Shown here: in pieces, positions 34,050-45,540 of the stretch | Layout of the letters: every line of letters begins with the position of its first letter | Position numbering within the stretch: the first letter of the stretch is position 1 | Assembly (NCBI GenBank): GCA_963555705.1 | Contig: OY743184.1 | Span: 20,945,859-21,009,858, forward strand | From: Ligustrum vulgare | Taxonomy: Eukaryota; Streptophyta; Magnoliopsida; Lamiales; Oleaceae | Reading direction: 5' to 3' | DNA: 64,000 bases | The notes under the pieces: model-generated | What the model was told of the DNA's origin: nothing | The model's database searches: none | Seen by the model: only the letters and a program-made list of their open reading frames with translations | Position numbers and translations under genes: made by a program

Positions 34050-35494
34050 TGTTCGCTAAAAATGTGTACTGAAAGCGTACGAGTCACGTTCAAGTAATAA
34101 AGTGAAATTTTTGAGTTCTTATTGTTAATTCCACGATGAATGTATACTCTATTATGTCATAGTTAATTTAATTTTAACAAAGAAAACACAAAATAAAAAA
34201 TTGGATTTTTGCAAATGGAAGGAAACTAAACTAACTTTAATTCTAATAAAAATAAGGAAAATGAAATATTAAATAATTGGGATTCATGATTTCACTTAAC
34301 TTTTGCTTAATTTATTTCTCAACATGCAAATTAACAAAATACTCATTTACAATGTTAGACCCGATTTCCCTATTTTAACTAATAGCTCTTCTCGAGTGAA
34401 ATTAGTGTTAATCAATTGGTTTAACCTACTATATCTCTATGTCGATTAAAAACCAAATAAAAGCATTTAACTCTTTGTGAAAATAGCTCAATGAATCACA
34501 TAGGAATATGATTATATCTCTATCTCCTAAAATATGACTTGAGGCATTAATTTGTTATTTGATCTAAAATGCACAATATCTTTCGATCATCATACGCTTC
34601 ACAAATCAAATATTTGATGATCAATCAAACACATGAAATAATCTCAACAACAAACACACATGAAAATAGGTACTTAAAATCAATATTAAAATATTAAAAT
34701 TATTTAAACTAAGTTAAGCTACATCAATCATCTCAACATTAAAAACTAACTCATTGTATAAATCATACACAAAAGATAAGGTTTGCAAAAATACATCACA
34801 AAATATAGAAATTAAAGATTAAAATACAAGATAATGAAATTTAATACTTCCCTTGATTTTGCTCCAAAAATTCTTCGACTTTGCTTTATATTTCCACCTC
34901 TCTTCTTGGTTTTTTGCTTCAATGTATGCTAGAAACTTGGAAACAAAAACTACAACTAAAAATAAACTAAAAACTAACTAAAACAAGAAAAAAAAAACAC
35001 TATAGGGAAGATAGGGTTTGAGAGAGAGGAAGAGGTTTTTTTATAGAAGATGTAGTGAGAATGTAAATACTCCCAAAAATTGAGCCTCAGCGATCGCGTG
35101 GGATTAAATCCTGTGATCGCCTGGTTTCACTAATTGAACACTGCATATCTGATGAGCCAAGTTCTCCATCTTTTGATCTTGTTCAATTTGGTCCCCACAT
35201 TTCGAATTTTATTACAAATACACCCTTAAGATATTTACAATGTAGGTCTTCCATCTTTCTAGAATGTTGCAATTCAGTCATCAGACTTTTGAATTCTTTC
35301 AATTAGGCCCTGGACATTAAAACTGATCTCCTTTTTAGCTCAATTTCCTTTCAATCTTGTCCATTTTCTTTCAAATTGAGGTTATACATAAATGTACAAG
35401 ATAAAACACAATTTATAAGTTGGAACTCTCTCAATTTGTAATTTAAAATGTCAATTTAAGAACTAAAATAAGTGTGTAAAGCACACTAATCAGA
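34050..35494 (-). mobile_element. Solo gypsy LTR (Athila/Tat-like) inside the MULE
   Basis: The minus strand begins TGATTAGTGTGCTTTACACAC, close to the TGATAAGTGTG start of the LTR at 12391-15910. Inside are a CGATCGCG palindromic pair (about 35090-35125) and a TATAAAA box on the minus strand near 35040. The transposase reading resumes directly after it. The left edge (TGTTCGCTAAAAATG) and target duplication are uncertain, since GAATT and GAGAC do not match well. Confidence 0.7.
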
Positions 35495-35640
35495 GACTCT
35501 TTGGAAGGCAGCAAAATCTACTACCATTCCTGACTACAACTAATGGATGCAAGAAATGAAGAAGGAGAGTAACTAGACTTTTGAATGGCTTTTAGGTAGG
35601 GATCCTAAGGAGTGTAAGTGCTTCAATAAAGTTGCTTTGG
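35495..35640 (+). pseudogene. MULE transposase, continuation
   Basis: LWKAAKSTTIPDYN and MQEMKKES followed by TFEWLLGRDPKECKC match the region just after the H-x-x-x-N-F block of MULE transposases. The frame has stops after PDYN and KKESN. Confidence 0.75.
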
Positions 35641-35742
35641 AATATTGAGAGAAATCAATTCTAACAATGTTGATAGATATGCACATCATTTGTATGAAGC
35701 AGATCCAAGTAAGAGATAGAATGATGAGAGTCTTATGAACAC

Positions 35743-37170
35743 TGATAAGTGTATTGTATTTTATACACTTATTAATATCTTAAAATTATGATATTATGTT
35801 GTTGTTTTATAATAAAAGCTACCTAATTTGTTATTATTTGTTTATATTTTAGAAATAATCTCAAAGTCGAAAGAATGAAGCAATTGAGGTGAATAAAGAG
35901 AAATTGGATGATAAATGGAGCTACATTGTACACATGAATGAGATGAAACCAATTGAGGTCTAAAATGAGTTAATTGGAAGAAATTAGAAGTTCGGGGACT
36001 AAATCGATCCAATTAGAAGATGAAGGACTTAAGGCACAAATAAAAGATAGGAACCAAGTTACAGAGAATGAAAGACAAAAATTGTATCCAAAACATAACA
36101 CCGCGTGATCGTGTCATCTTCATGTACGCGGTCGCATGAATGTCACAAAAATAAGCAGAACCGTTTTGGACAAAGGCATGCATTCGCTCCCTCACAAACC
36201 AGGCAATTGCATGGGCTTCCGACTGGGCAGCAACTAGACTTTTAAATGCAGATTTTGTAAATTTTACTCCTAATTAACCTATATCTTGACCATACCTATA
36301 TATACTCAACCTTGGGCACGATTTTGGAGGTTCCAATTCAAACTTTATCATACCAAAACGCTGTCAAATCATCAAGGGAACAAATTTGAGTTAAGTGCTA
36401 GATTGAAAATTTCTACATCAAGATCATTATCCGAGTAATGAACTTCAATAATTCTTGTTATCATTTATATTCATTTATATTTCTAGACTAGGCGTTTATT
36501 TTAGAATCGTGATGAAGTTTTACTTTTCGAATTTTATGTTTTGATACTTGTTTAATTTAATGCAATTTTTGGATTTGAGCAATTATTACCGAGTTCTCAT
36601 GCATCGATAATTATCTGTACAGTAATTATATGATTGTTGTGGCGTTTTCTTAATTTTGAAAGATTGAGATTATGTTATACATGTTTCAATTGGCATAAAG
36701 TTCGATAGGAGATAGAAATATGCCGCTATGCTTTATGTTATCTTCATAGTGTTCACAAAACATTAATACTTTTTTATATGTTCGCATTCGTCATAAAAAT
36801 ATTTTCGGGCCTCCTATAGAAATATGAGTTAATTCACCGTTTGAAATAGGGTTTTAAGCACATTAGGAACACTGATATTTAAAGTTCCAAGAATTATAGT
36901 TAAATGTTTTTATCAAGGCATAAATGAGGGAAGTAAAGTGGATTCTCGATTCTAGCATGTTTCTCTCATAGATTTTATTAATTCAAAATTGTTTATTTTT
37001 ATTTGTTAGTTTAATTCATAATTCAAACTAAATTGATTTTCTTAGTTCCGGTTAAGGTTTTTAGTCTAAAATAATTAGTTTACTCCATCCTCTTGGGAAC
37101 GATACAAGAACTCACAATTCACTTATTACTTTTGCGATCCGTACATTTGTGGTAAGGAAGGAGTGCAAAA
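35743..37170 (+). repeat. Athila-like LTR
   Basis: It begins TGATAAGTGTATTG and is followed by GTTTTTGGTATTGTTGTCGAGG, a diverged form of the GTTTTTGGCGCCGTTGCCG sequence that follows Athila/Tat LTRs. Within it are a palindrome-rich segment (about 36100-36180) and a TATA box, CTATATATACTC at about 36296. The right edge is approximate. It interrupts the MULE. Confidence 0.75.
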
Positions 37171-37329
37171 AGTTTTTGGTATTGTTGTCGAGGTTTGTAG
37201 TTTAAATTTATTTTTAAATTAATTCACTAATTCAGACTTTTTAACGCTTTATTTTTATTTTTAATTTTATTTTATTTCAGTTCGCTCACTATTCTTTTGT
37301 TCTCTCGGCTATAATAGATAATAATCTGG

Positions 37330-38240
37330 TGGTACAGGCTATTGATCTGATTGATGAGGGAAACACGTGCTTGTAGGTGATTTTATGACTCCTCAGATTG
37401 TTCAGAACCAGTGAAGTATTGTATATCCACCTTTTGTTCCAGGGAATTTTCAGTTGAAGACCAATGTTATCAACATATTTAAGAACGGATAGCAATTCTT
37501 CGAAAATCCTGATGAGAATCCACACACTCATATCTCTAGATTCTTGGAGATGTGCCAACATTTTAAATATTAGGATGTATCAGATGACGCCATCAGACTT
37601 CTGCAAGCATCATGACTTAGAAAGATTTGGTCCTGAAATTTTTCCCGACATTCTTTCCACCAGTCAAGGTTGTTAAGCTCAGACACGATATTACAGTATT
37701 CCAGCAACAGGACTCAGAATCATTTGATGAAGAATGGAGTAGGTTAAAAAACATACTTAGGAAATGTCATCGGGATGGAATTCCTAAGAATGATCAGATA
37801 CAATACTTTTACACGGGTCTATTCCCTCAATACAAAAGCTTGGTTGACTTCTCGTCGAATGGATCATTGACTACCCAAACTATCGATGGGTTTCTAATAT
37901 TGTTTGAAAAGATAGACAATACAAATGCCACATGGGCTTGTGACATATTAGTTCAAAGGAAACTAGCTGGGTTCTATGAGGTAGACACTATTACATCACT
38001 ATTTGCAAAAATGGACTTGTTGGCGAACAAGGTAGAGAGCATTGCACAACCTAGCTAATCGACAAAGTATGCAAGGATAACTTTTGAAGAATGTGGAGCA
38101 AACCATCTGATTGCAGAATGTCCTATTTTAGCATGCCAAGCTGAGCATGTTAATTTCATTCAAGGTGGACAACATCAACACAATAATCCGTATTCAAATT
38201 CATACAATCCATTTGGCAAAATCACCCCAACTTATTGTGG
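37330..38240 (+). pseudogene. Athila-like gag
   Basis: Early text is FFENPDENPHTHISRFLEMC (first frame). It shifts to the 37627-38058 frame with TVFQQQDSESFDEEWSRLKN, FYTGLFPQYKSLVDFSSNGS and FLILFEKIDNTNATW. A degenerate zinc knuckle, ECGANHLIAECP, follows at about 38090-38130. These blocks and their order match Athila gag. Several stops and frame changes break it. Confidence 0.85.
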
Positions 38241-38630
38241 ATGGACAATTAAAATAGTACAGGCCATCATATACCTCAATATCAAAATGAACAGAAGAAG
38301 AATACACTTGAAGAGATGTTAAAACTAATCAATTTATGAGAAGGACAGAAACCACTCTGCAAAATCATCAAGCTTCGATCAGAAATTTGGAAACACAAGG
38401 GGTCAGCTAACACAAGTTTTAACAAACAGAACACATGGAGCATTGCCCAGCAATATTGAAATTAATCCAAATGAGCAAGTATTAGCTATCGAGACTCTAG
38501 AGAAAGAGGTGGATTTTGTTCCAGGAAGAATCCATTTTACTTCATGTGACAGGGTGTATATACCTCCTACTCCATTTTCCTAAAGGTTAAAAGGTCGGAC
38601 AGAGAAAAAAAGGGTAAATGCAATTACAAC

Positions 38631-39396
38631 ATGCTGTGGTGTTCAACTGCTCGAGTCCATGTAAAGGGATCAACTATAGTTCAAGAAAAAGAGGCTCAAA
38701 AGGAGGAAAATCGAGTTGAGGTGTCTGAAATGGAAGAAGAAACGAATAAGGTGAAATCAACAATTAAACCTTATGATCCACTTATCCCATTTCCAAAATG
38801 GTTGAAGAAAATTAATGAAGATCAGCAGTTAAATAAATTCCTAGAAATGCTTAGAAAACAGCTTATCAACATTGACTCAATTAGGCAAATTCTAAGCTCC
38901 TCTAAGTTTTTGAAAGACATGATCCAAAACGAGAAGACTTGAAGAGTTTGAGATAGCATCCTTAACTGAGAAGTGCGGCGCAATTCTACAGAAGAAGTTG
39001 CAACCAAAACTTAAGGATCCAGGGAGTTTTTCAATACTTTGCATTATTGGTCACTTAAAATTTAATAAAATTTTATGTGATCTTGGTGTAAGAATTAATA
39101 TAGTACCCTTATTTGTCTACAGTAAGCTAAGATTAGGGGATCTCAAACCCACCTCACTTATATTGTAGCTAGCCAATCGCTCAATTCGACATCCATACGA
39201 GATCATTGAAGACGTTCTAGTAAAAGTGGACAAATCTATATTTCCAGTTGACTTTATGATCCTAGACATGGAGGAGGACAACAGGATGCCCTTGATCTCA
39301 GGCCGACCTTTTCTTGCCATGGGTAGAGCATTGATTGATGTAGAGAAAGGAGAGGTAAAATTTAGGGTAGATGATGAGCATGTGACATTCAATATG
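38631..39396 (+). pseudogene. Athila-like gag-protease segment
   Basis: The segment reads LIPFPKWLKKINEDQQLNKF and then, after frame breaks, LCDLGVRINIVP (protease region; D-L-G in place of D-S/T-G is usual in Athila). KSIFPVDFMILDMEEDNRMP, LISGRPFLAMGRALIDVEKG and VDDEHVTFNM follow. The frame ends at 39396 because a solo LTR is inserted there. About 50 bp of possible continuation follow at 42169-42225 before unrelated DNA. The RT and integrase of this element are absent. Confidence 0.88.
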
Positions 39397-40171
39397 TGTA
39401 ACACCCCAAGTTTACGAGTCTAAAACCTAGGCGTGTTAACTTCAATTCACATTAAATTCGGAATTAAATCGTTTACACAATTAAAATGTTCATTTATCTA
39501 TTGTAAAATTTTACAGAAATTTCGGTATAGTCTCCTCTATAAATTGGACATAGCCAACCTGTAGAGGGACATCAAAACCATTTTAAAAATTCAAAACATC
39601 AATCACATCTCAATCACATTCATTATCGCCAAACCAATTCATTCCCCAACTCCTCAAGCATAAGATTTTCCAAAGTATCAACAGACATTGACAAATGAAA
39701 TAAGAAGTAATTTAATCTCTAATATGTCATCCATACTTAATTAAAACCAACTTCAACCAAACAATTATCAATAATAATGAATTAAGGAATAAATTTAAAT
39801 AATAACTTGAATAATTTAACTTTATTAAATAATGGCGACAGCGGGTACTGTCTTAGTCAGTCGCCAAGTACTCCCCTCTGATCATCTAACTTTCATCACC
39901 TGAAATGTTGGGGAGGGATTGGGGTGAACTAAAGCTCAGTAAGTAAACTGTATGCATGAATGCATTCTTATAACATGAATGCTTTTTAACAATTCCATGT
40001 ATGTATCCCCTTTTTCTTTACTTTCCAGAACATACAACATTTCAAACTTTCACTTAACATTTCAAAACTTTCACTTCATTTCCATCGTGAGCTCACTTGA
40101 TGTAACTTCTAGTCAATCAGAATACAGTGGGCAATTACTTATTTGGAACCAGATTAACATTCACATTCCCA

Positions 40172-40258
40172 CCGCAAAGCGGTTTAACATTCACTTTCCC
40201 ACCGCAAAGCGGTTTAACAGTCCACCGTAAACGGTTGAACATTCCGTCGCAGAGCGAC
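40172..40258. repeat. Hairpin array in solo LTR B
   Basis: Successive palindromes CCGCAAAGCGG (40172-40182 and 40202-40212), ACCGTAAACGGT (about 40224-40235) and GTCGCAGAGCGAC (about 40246-40258) lie 20-30 bp apart, linked by TTTAACATTCAC-like spacers. Confidence 0.88.
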
Positions 40259-41426
40259 TTAATTCGGGTACGCCGGTCCCTCGCGCCCCATTTTCCACTC
40301 GCAACTTTCATGAACTAGAAGTACATCCATTCTTTCTTTAAAAAACTTGGGATACATAACTTTTGAACAAACTTGCACATTGACACATTTCTTTCATTTA
40401 AAAACATTTCACTTCCCAATTTCGATGCCAATGCATGCTTGATGATGCAATGACGTGATAATGTGCATGCTTGAACATTCTTCATAATAACATATACTTT
40501 CACAAAGTAAATGAAATTCATCAAAGCAAGTATGTTGCAAGACAGTCATTTACACATAACTTTCACATTTACATTCAACTTTGATGAAAATAGGGGGAAG
40601 TTTACTTACCTGCGGTCCTCAGTAGTTACTTTGATTAATATGCAGGTGGAAGTCTTGGTTGCCCGCGACGTCAATGTACCGTTTCTCCTAATTAATTTCC
40701 ATTCATTAACAAAATATGAATTTTAGTGAAAAATCACGTTTAACAATCTTAAATACGGTCGAGACTTTCATGTGACTCATAATATAACAAACACATTTAA
40801 CACCCCATATAATATCATACTCGCAGTAATACATTAAGTTCAAGGAAAATTTTGGAATCTTACTTATCAATTTCACAAATCAAAGCCAAGCATTCTTATT
40901 CAAAAAAATGATCTTGAACTAAAAATTTATAACTTTGAACATAACTTCAATTTAAACTAACATATTCCTTTAATGTAAAGGTTTACTCTTTTATACTATT
41001 ATCTCAAGGTTTCAAAATTACACATGTCATTATCTCAAAGTTTCAAAATTACACATGTCGTTTAAATACTCATATACATGTACATGATCATATATACATA
41101 ATTTTAGCCTCAAAATTGATATTATATCACATCAATTAAGTCAAAAATTTCATGAGTCTCAAGTCTGAAAATTTTACCTTTATCGCCAAAATTTGAATAT
41201 ATACATATGCCCACACCAAAATTTCAAGATATATATATATATATATTTACATATACCTATACACATAACAATATACACATTCCTATACATCAATACTCAC
41301 ACACATAACACCATTAAATCCCCAATTTAAGGTAAAATTCGAAATTCAACAGAACTAAAAATCTGAAATTTCCCAAAATTCTGAATTTATACATATATGG
41401 TGCATACATACGTTATTCACATAGAA

Positions 41427-41429
<3 letters not shown>

Positions 41430-41518
<89 letters not shown>
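41430..41518. repeat. (TA)n microsatellite
   Basis: An uninterrupted run of about 44 TA units, followed by GTGTGTG/GCGTGTG runs to about 41596. It creates a spurious Tyr-Ile repeat frame. Confidence 0.95.
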
Positions 41519-41519
<1 letters not shown>

Positions 41520-42225
41520 GTGTATATCAATTTATGGGTGTGTGTGTGTAATCGTGTGCGTGTGCGTGTGTGTGTGCGGTTCGTGTGTGTGTGTGTATAA
41601 CGCGAAGAGGAAGGGGGAAGAGGGGGAGGGCTTACTTCCGACGGTCGGCGACGGTGGTGGGCGACAGTGGTGAGAGAGTCGAGAGAGAGGGAGTCGCCGG
41701 GTGACGTGAGAGCGAGAGGCCGAGAGAGAGGGAGTGGAGCGTGAGTGAGTGAGAGATATGAGAGTGAGGTTTTTAGGTTAGGTTTAAGTGTTTAAATTTT
41801 GGTAAATTGCAATTCAGTCCCTCAACTCTCATAAATTGGTAATTTAGGTTCATAACTTTCAAATAAAATTCCAAAGTGTCACCAAACTTTTCCCAACTTC
41901 AATTTAATGCAATTTAGGCAACTTACTACTCAATTACAATAGAAATGGAAAGCAACAATTAAAATAAACAATTAGACATAGAATTGTACGCAAACAATTT
42001 ATAAACATTTTAATGGTACATTGATCGAGACGGCGTCCAAGTCCTTCCACTGCAAGATAATTCCAATTATAGATGTTAAAGATCATAAAATTATAATTTA
42101 TAATAACATTCACAAGAACATTATGTAAAATTTAAAATTGCACGTAAAAATTGAAAAGCGGTCTTACAATATGACTCTAAGGGAAAATCAAGATCCATTT
42201 CTTGAAAACAATTCCAAAATAGGAG

Positions 42226-42654
42226 CATGCTACCGAGACTCAGGGTGCATCATATAAGGCTCTTGATTGGACTATATTTGTTGAGGAGTCGAGGAGAACT
42301 TGGACTTCTATTTTCCAGTCGATCCAAGATCTATCTGCTCAAGTTGGTCTGATCAAGCAGCATCTATCCATCGAGACCCGTGCTCTCGACGTTCCTATGG
42401 ATCCTCCATTTCCTAAGACTTCTCTCCCCTTAATATGTATCCCTATTGGAATGTAAAATGATAGACTTCCACTTTTGTATCTACGTTATGTTATAAGAAA
42501 TGTTCAAGTTTTCTTTTATTTGATGTATTATCTAATAATTCACGAAACATAACTTCAAGTAAACATACCTCGATGGGTTGGAAAGAAGATGTTGACTTAT
42601 ATGTAAATCATGGTGTCTACTGAACTTGCAAACCGAAGCTCTGATACCAGCACT
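42226..42654 (-). repeat. Second copy of the gypsy-2 leader, beyond the 3' LTR
   Basis: From GGAGCATGCTACCGAGACTC to the LTR edge it matches 52174-52614 at roughly nine of ten positions. It includes the end of the antisense frame and a primer-binding site GCTCTGATACCA (42638-42649). An ordinary element has only target DNA at this place. Confidence 0.9.
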
Positions 42655-44499
42655 TGTAGCGCACAAAATTCCATATAAATTTTTCATTTTTGTTGTTATC
42701 AGTATATTGCTTTATAAAAATATAATTTATTATTTTTCTACAAGTATCGATACATGCATTGATACCGGTTGTATCAGGCAGATATCTGAAATCTGTCAAG
42801 TTAGTCATTCTTTTCATAGGTTAATATATATATATATATATGATTGAAACATTAATCACTAAATATTTAATTTAATTTAAAACTTGCAAAGTCGCATATG
42901 TATATTACATAATTATAACATTAAACTTTTGTTTTAATAATTTCTATATAGAAGTAAGTTAAGAAAACAGGAAATTGATAATGAAGTTATTCTTTAGATC
43001 TAAATTAAAGAGTATAAAATCTGATAAAACTTCGTTGTATATATCGATACATGACAGTTGATTAGTTACCGTTTGTATTTGAAAGTTAGTTCGTTAAACA
43101 AAACTATATACAAGTATCGATACATAAGAAAATATAAATTTTCATACACACTTAATTTACATATATGTTTATTTTACAGCCGTAGACAATGTTTTTACAT
43201 TTAACAAAATAAAACCTCGTACTCTGAACTACTTACAAGTTGGTAAAATTAAAAACATCTGTACAAAATAACTCAAAAGTATTTATATCATAATACTCTA
43301 CTTTTACTTTTGTATACTCGTACCGGGATAAGGTTGGATGGTATGGAGGGTAGCTCCATATTTCTGTCTTAGTAATATACATATGAGTCAATCCATCCTC
43401 TGACGCTTTCCACCCGCGAGAGACGAATTTGAAATAAGCTCGATCAAGCATCTGAAATATTTTGAAACATGAAAAATATGAATACAAATGCATTCAGCAA
43501 GTAACATTCTTTTCATTTTAAAAACATGAGTTTCAAGAGGGCTCGTATTACAAAAACATGTGCTATCCCGTGAGAGCAATAATTTAAGCACGATTTGAAA
43601 TCCTGATTCAAATATCATATATTTCAAGCAGAAAAGAACTTTCCATAGTTCGAGTATAAAAAATCAAGTTCCATAAGGCGTAGTATCAAGTGGGATAAAA
43701 TAATGAATGTAATAATGCAAGAGAAATATACTTTGGCAACGCGAGAACAAGTTACAATATCAAGAAATGTTGCATGAAGTAGCATTTAAGACTGTTTTCA
43801 AAAATTCAGGGTTACTTATCTTGTTTAGAACCTGAAAACAAAGAAAGAATAAAAAAATCAAACTTCTATTATATTAAAAATTAATGAAAGTATCGATACA
43901 TGTTCAGACACTGGTTCTTCATGTATCGATACATAGTATTCACACTTAAAGAACTGTTTCTTCAAATGATCTCTGATTTCAATAGAATTTTCTCCTTTTT
44001 CCTTGAATTATTGATTCAGAATCACTGCAGAACTTTTCCAGCATTGTGATTGTGAACATGATTTAACAACTATAGATTAAAATTGAAACTACCTTTGAAG
44101 TTTTAAGATGTGAAACAAAACAAACCAAAACTCTCTCTCATAGTTTTTCACTAAAAAATTCCAACATTTTACTCTGTATTGCTCATCCAGCATTAAGGTC
44201 CTATTTATAGCAAGAATTTGGGAGTGAATTTAGACATGGTTAGCTTAAAAAAATAGTTTCTAACTTTCATGATTTCCTATACTAGGCCAAGCAATTCACC
44301 AAAGCTAGAAGCTAGTGCTGCTAAGCTGCATGTTAACGACCAGTTCATGATGTACAAGTGGCAAGATTTTGTTAATCTAGCAAATTAATACTCAGCCACG
44401 TGTAAACCCTACCTAGGTTTCTGCAAGTATCGATACATGAATAAAAAAATTTCAGAATTTTGATTGTCTTGAAATTGGGAAAAATAGTGGATTGGTACA
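42655..44499 (-). repeat. gypsy-2 LTR (3' position)
   Basis: The plus strand begins TGTAGCGCACAAAATTCC and ends GATTGGTACA, next to the polypurine tract. It aligns along its length with 52615-54517. It contains six TATCGATA-centred palindromes (for example 42744-42753, 43922-43933 and 44427-44436). It lacks the long (CT)n run of the other LTR. Confidence 0.9.
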
Positions 44500-44516
44500 A
44501 TCTTCCCCTCTTAAAA
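44500..44516 (-). other. gypsy-2 polypurine tract
   Basis: On the minus strand TTTTAAGAGGGGAAGAT directly precedes the 3' LTR, as expected for the plus-strand primer of gypsy elements. Confidence 0.85.
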
Positions 44517-44621
44517 GAATTCATCCCCGAAATTACCTGAGAAGAGTTCCGGATATTTCTGCTTCATTTCTTCCTCTCTTTCCCATGTCTCTTCTTCGAT
44601 TTCCGTGCTTTTCCATAAAAC

Positions 44622-45540
44622 TCATACTAATGGTACGGTCTTATTTCGAAGTTGTTTGACTTTTCTCATCATAATCCAAATTGGTTTTTCTTTAAGAGTT
44701 GGATTGGGTTGTACGTCATTTGGAATGTCGCTCAAGATGTGAGATGGATCAGGAATATATTCTTGAAGAGTTGAAATATGAAAGACGTTATGCATTCTTT
44801 GCAATTTTTCTGGTAATTCCAATTTATAAGCTACTTCACCAATTCGTTCCAAGATAGGGAAAGGACCAGTATATCTTGGAGTTAACTTTCCTTTCTTTCC
44901 AAACCTCAATAATTGCTTGATTGGTGAAATTCTCACAAATACTTGATCACTCACTGCAAATTCCAGGGGTCTTCGTCTCTGATCTGAATAGCTCTTTTGT
45001 CGGTCTTGGGCTACTTTCAAATGAATTTATCTTTTCTACTACTTGTAACATTTTTTGCAACATATCTGAGTTTACTATCAAACACTCTCTAGTTTCATTC
45101 CAATTTAAAGGAGATCGACATTTTCTTCCATATAAGGCTTCATAGGATAGCATTCCAATATACGCTTGATAGTTGTTATTGTATGAAAACTCGACCAAGA
45201 GTAAATAGTAATCACAACTTTGTTCAAAATTCAGCACACATGCTCTCAACATGTCTTCCAGTGTTTGAATTGTTCGTTCTGATTGTCCATCAGTTCATGG
45301 ATGGAAGGCGGTACTAAAGTGTAACCTTGTTCCCAATTCCTTATATATTTCTTGCCAAAACTTTGATAGAAAAAAAGGATCACAATCTGAAGTGATGGAC
45401 AAAGGTACACCATGCAATCGAACAATTTCTTGAATATACAAGTTTGCGAGTTGTTCCATTTTATAGGTCATTTTGACCGAAAGAAAATGAGATGATTTAG
45501 TAAGTCTATCCACAACTCCCAATAAAATGGAACAACTCAC
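44622..45540 (-). pseudogene. gypsy-2 integrase with chromodomain start
   Basis: Three frame segments. The first (45540-45295) has [17 protein letters not shown], the strand after the first catalytic Asp, and HGVPLSITSDCDPFFLSKFW with the second Asp. The second (45252-44947) gives LVEFSYNNNYQAYIGMLSYE and ALYGRKCRSPLNW. The third (45020-44622) gives KLTPRYTGPFPILERIGEVA, RMHNVFHISTLQEYIPDPSH and the beginning of a chromodomain-like tail. The catalytic Glu region between the first two is broken. A chromodomain would steer integration to marked chromatin. Confidence 0.88.

Larger units (their letters stand above)
32390..35742 (+). mobile_element. Mutator-like element (MULE) remnant
   Basis: A broken MULE transposase can be followed from about 33230 to 34050 and again from 35495 to about 35640, split by a solo LTR. 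The stretch 32390-32650 (GGTCCCAAGT..., GGTTCCTTCC...) may belong to a long terminal inverted repeat, but the opposite end was not found. Right-hand sequence is cut by the Athila-like LTR at 35743. Confidence 0.7.
39397..42168 (+). mobile_element. Solo LTR B (2,772 bp), inserted in the Athila-like protease
   Basis: It begins TGTAACACCCCAAG and ends AAGCGGTCTTACA, with perfect target duplications ATATG at 39392-39396 and 42169-42173. It is the same family as solo LTR A (24544-27233) but inverted relative to it. Shared blocks include the AAACCTAGGCGTGTTAAC-type start, the hairpin array and the microsatellite near the right end. No internal region. Confidence 0.93.

Noticed and set aside
37289..37561. 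90-residue minus-strand frame and other antisense frames over the Athila gag
   Set aside because: They are shadows of the gag reading on the plus strand.
41397..41600. 67-residue Tyr-Ile repeat protein
   Set aside because: It is the translation of a (TA)n microsatellite.
42617..42847. Similar short frames in both gypsy-2 LTRs (42617-42817 and 52577-52777)
   Set aside because: They span the LTR edge and primer-binding site and are explained by LTR homology.
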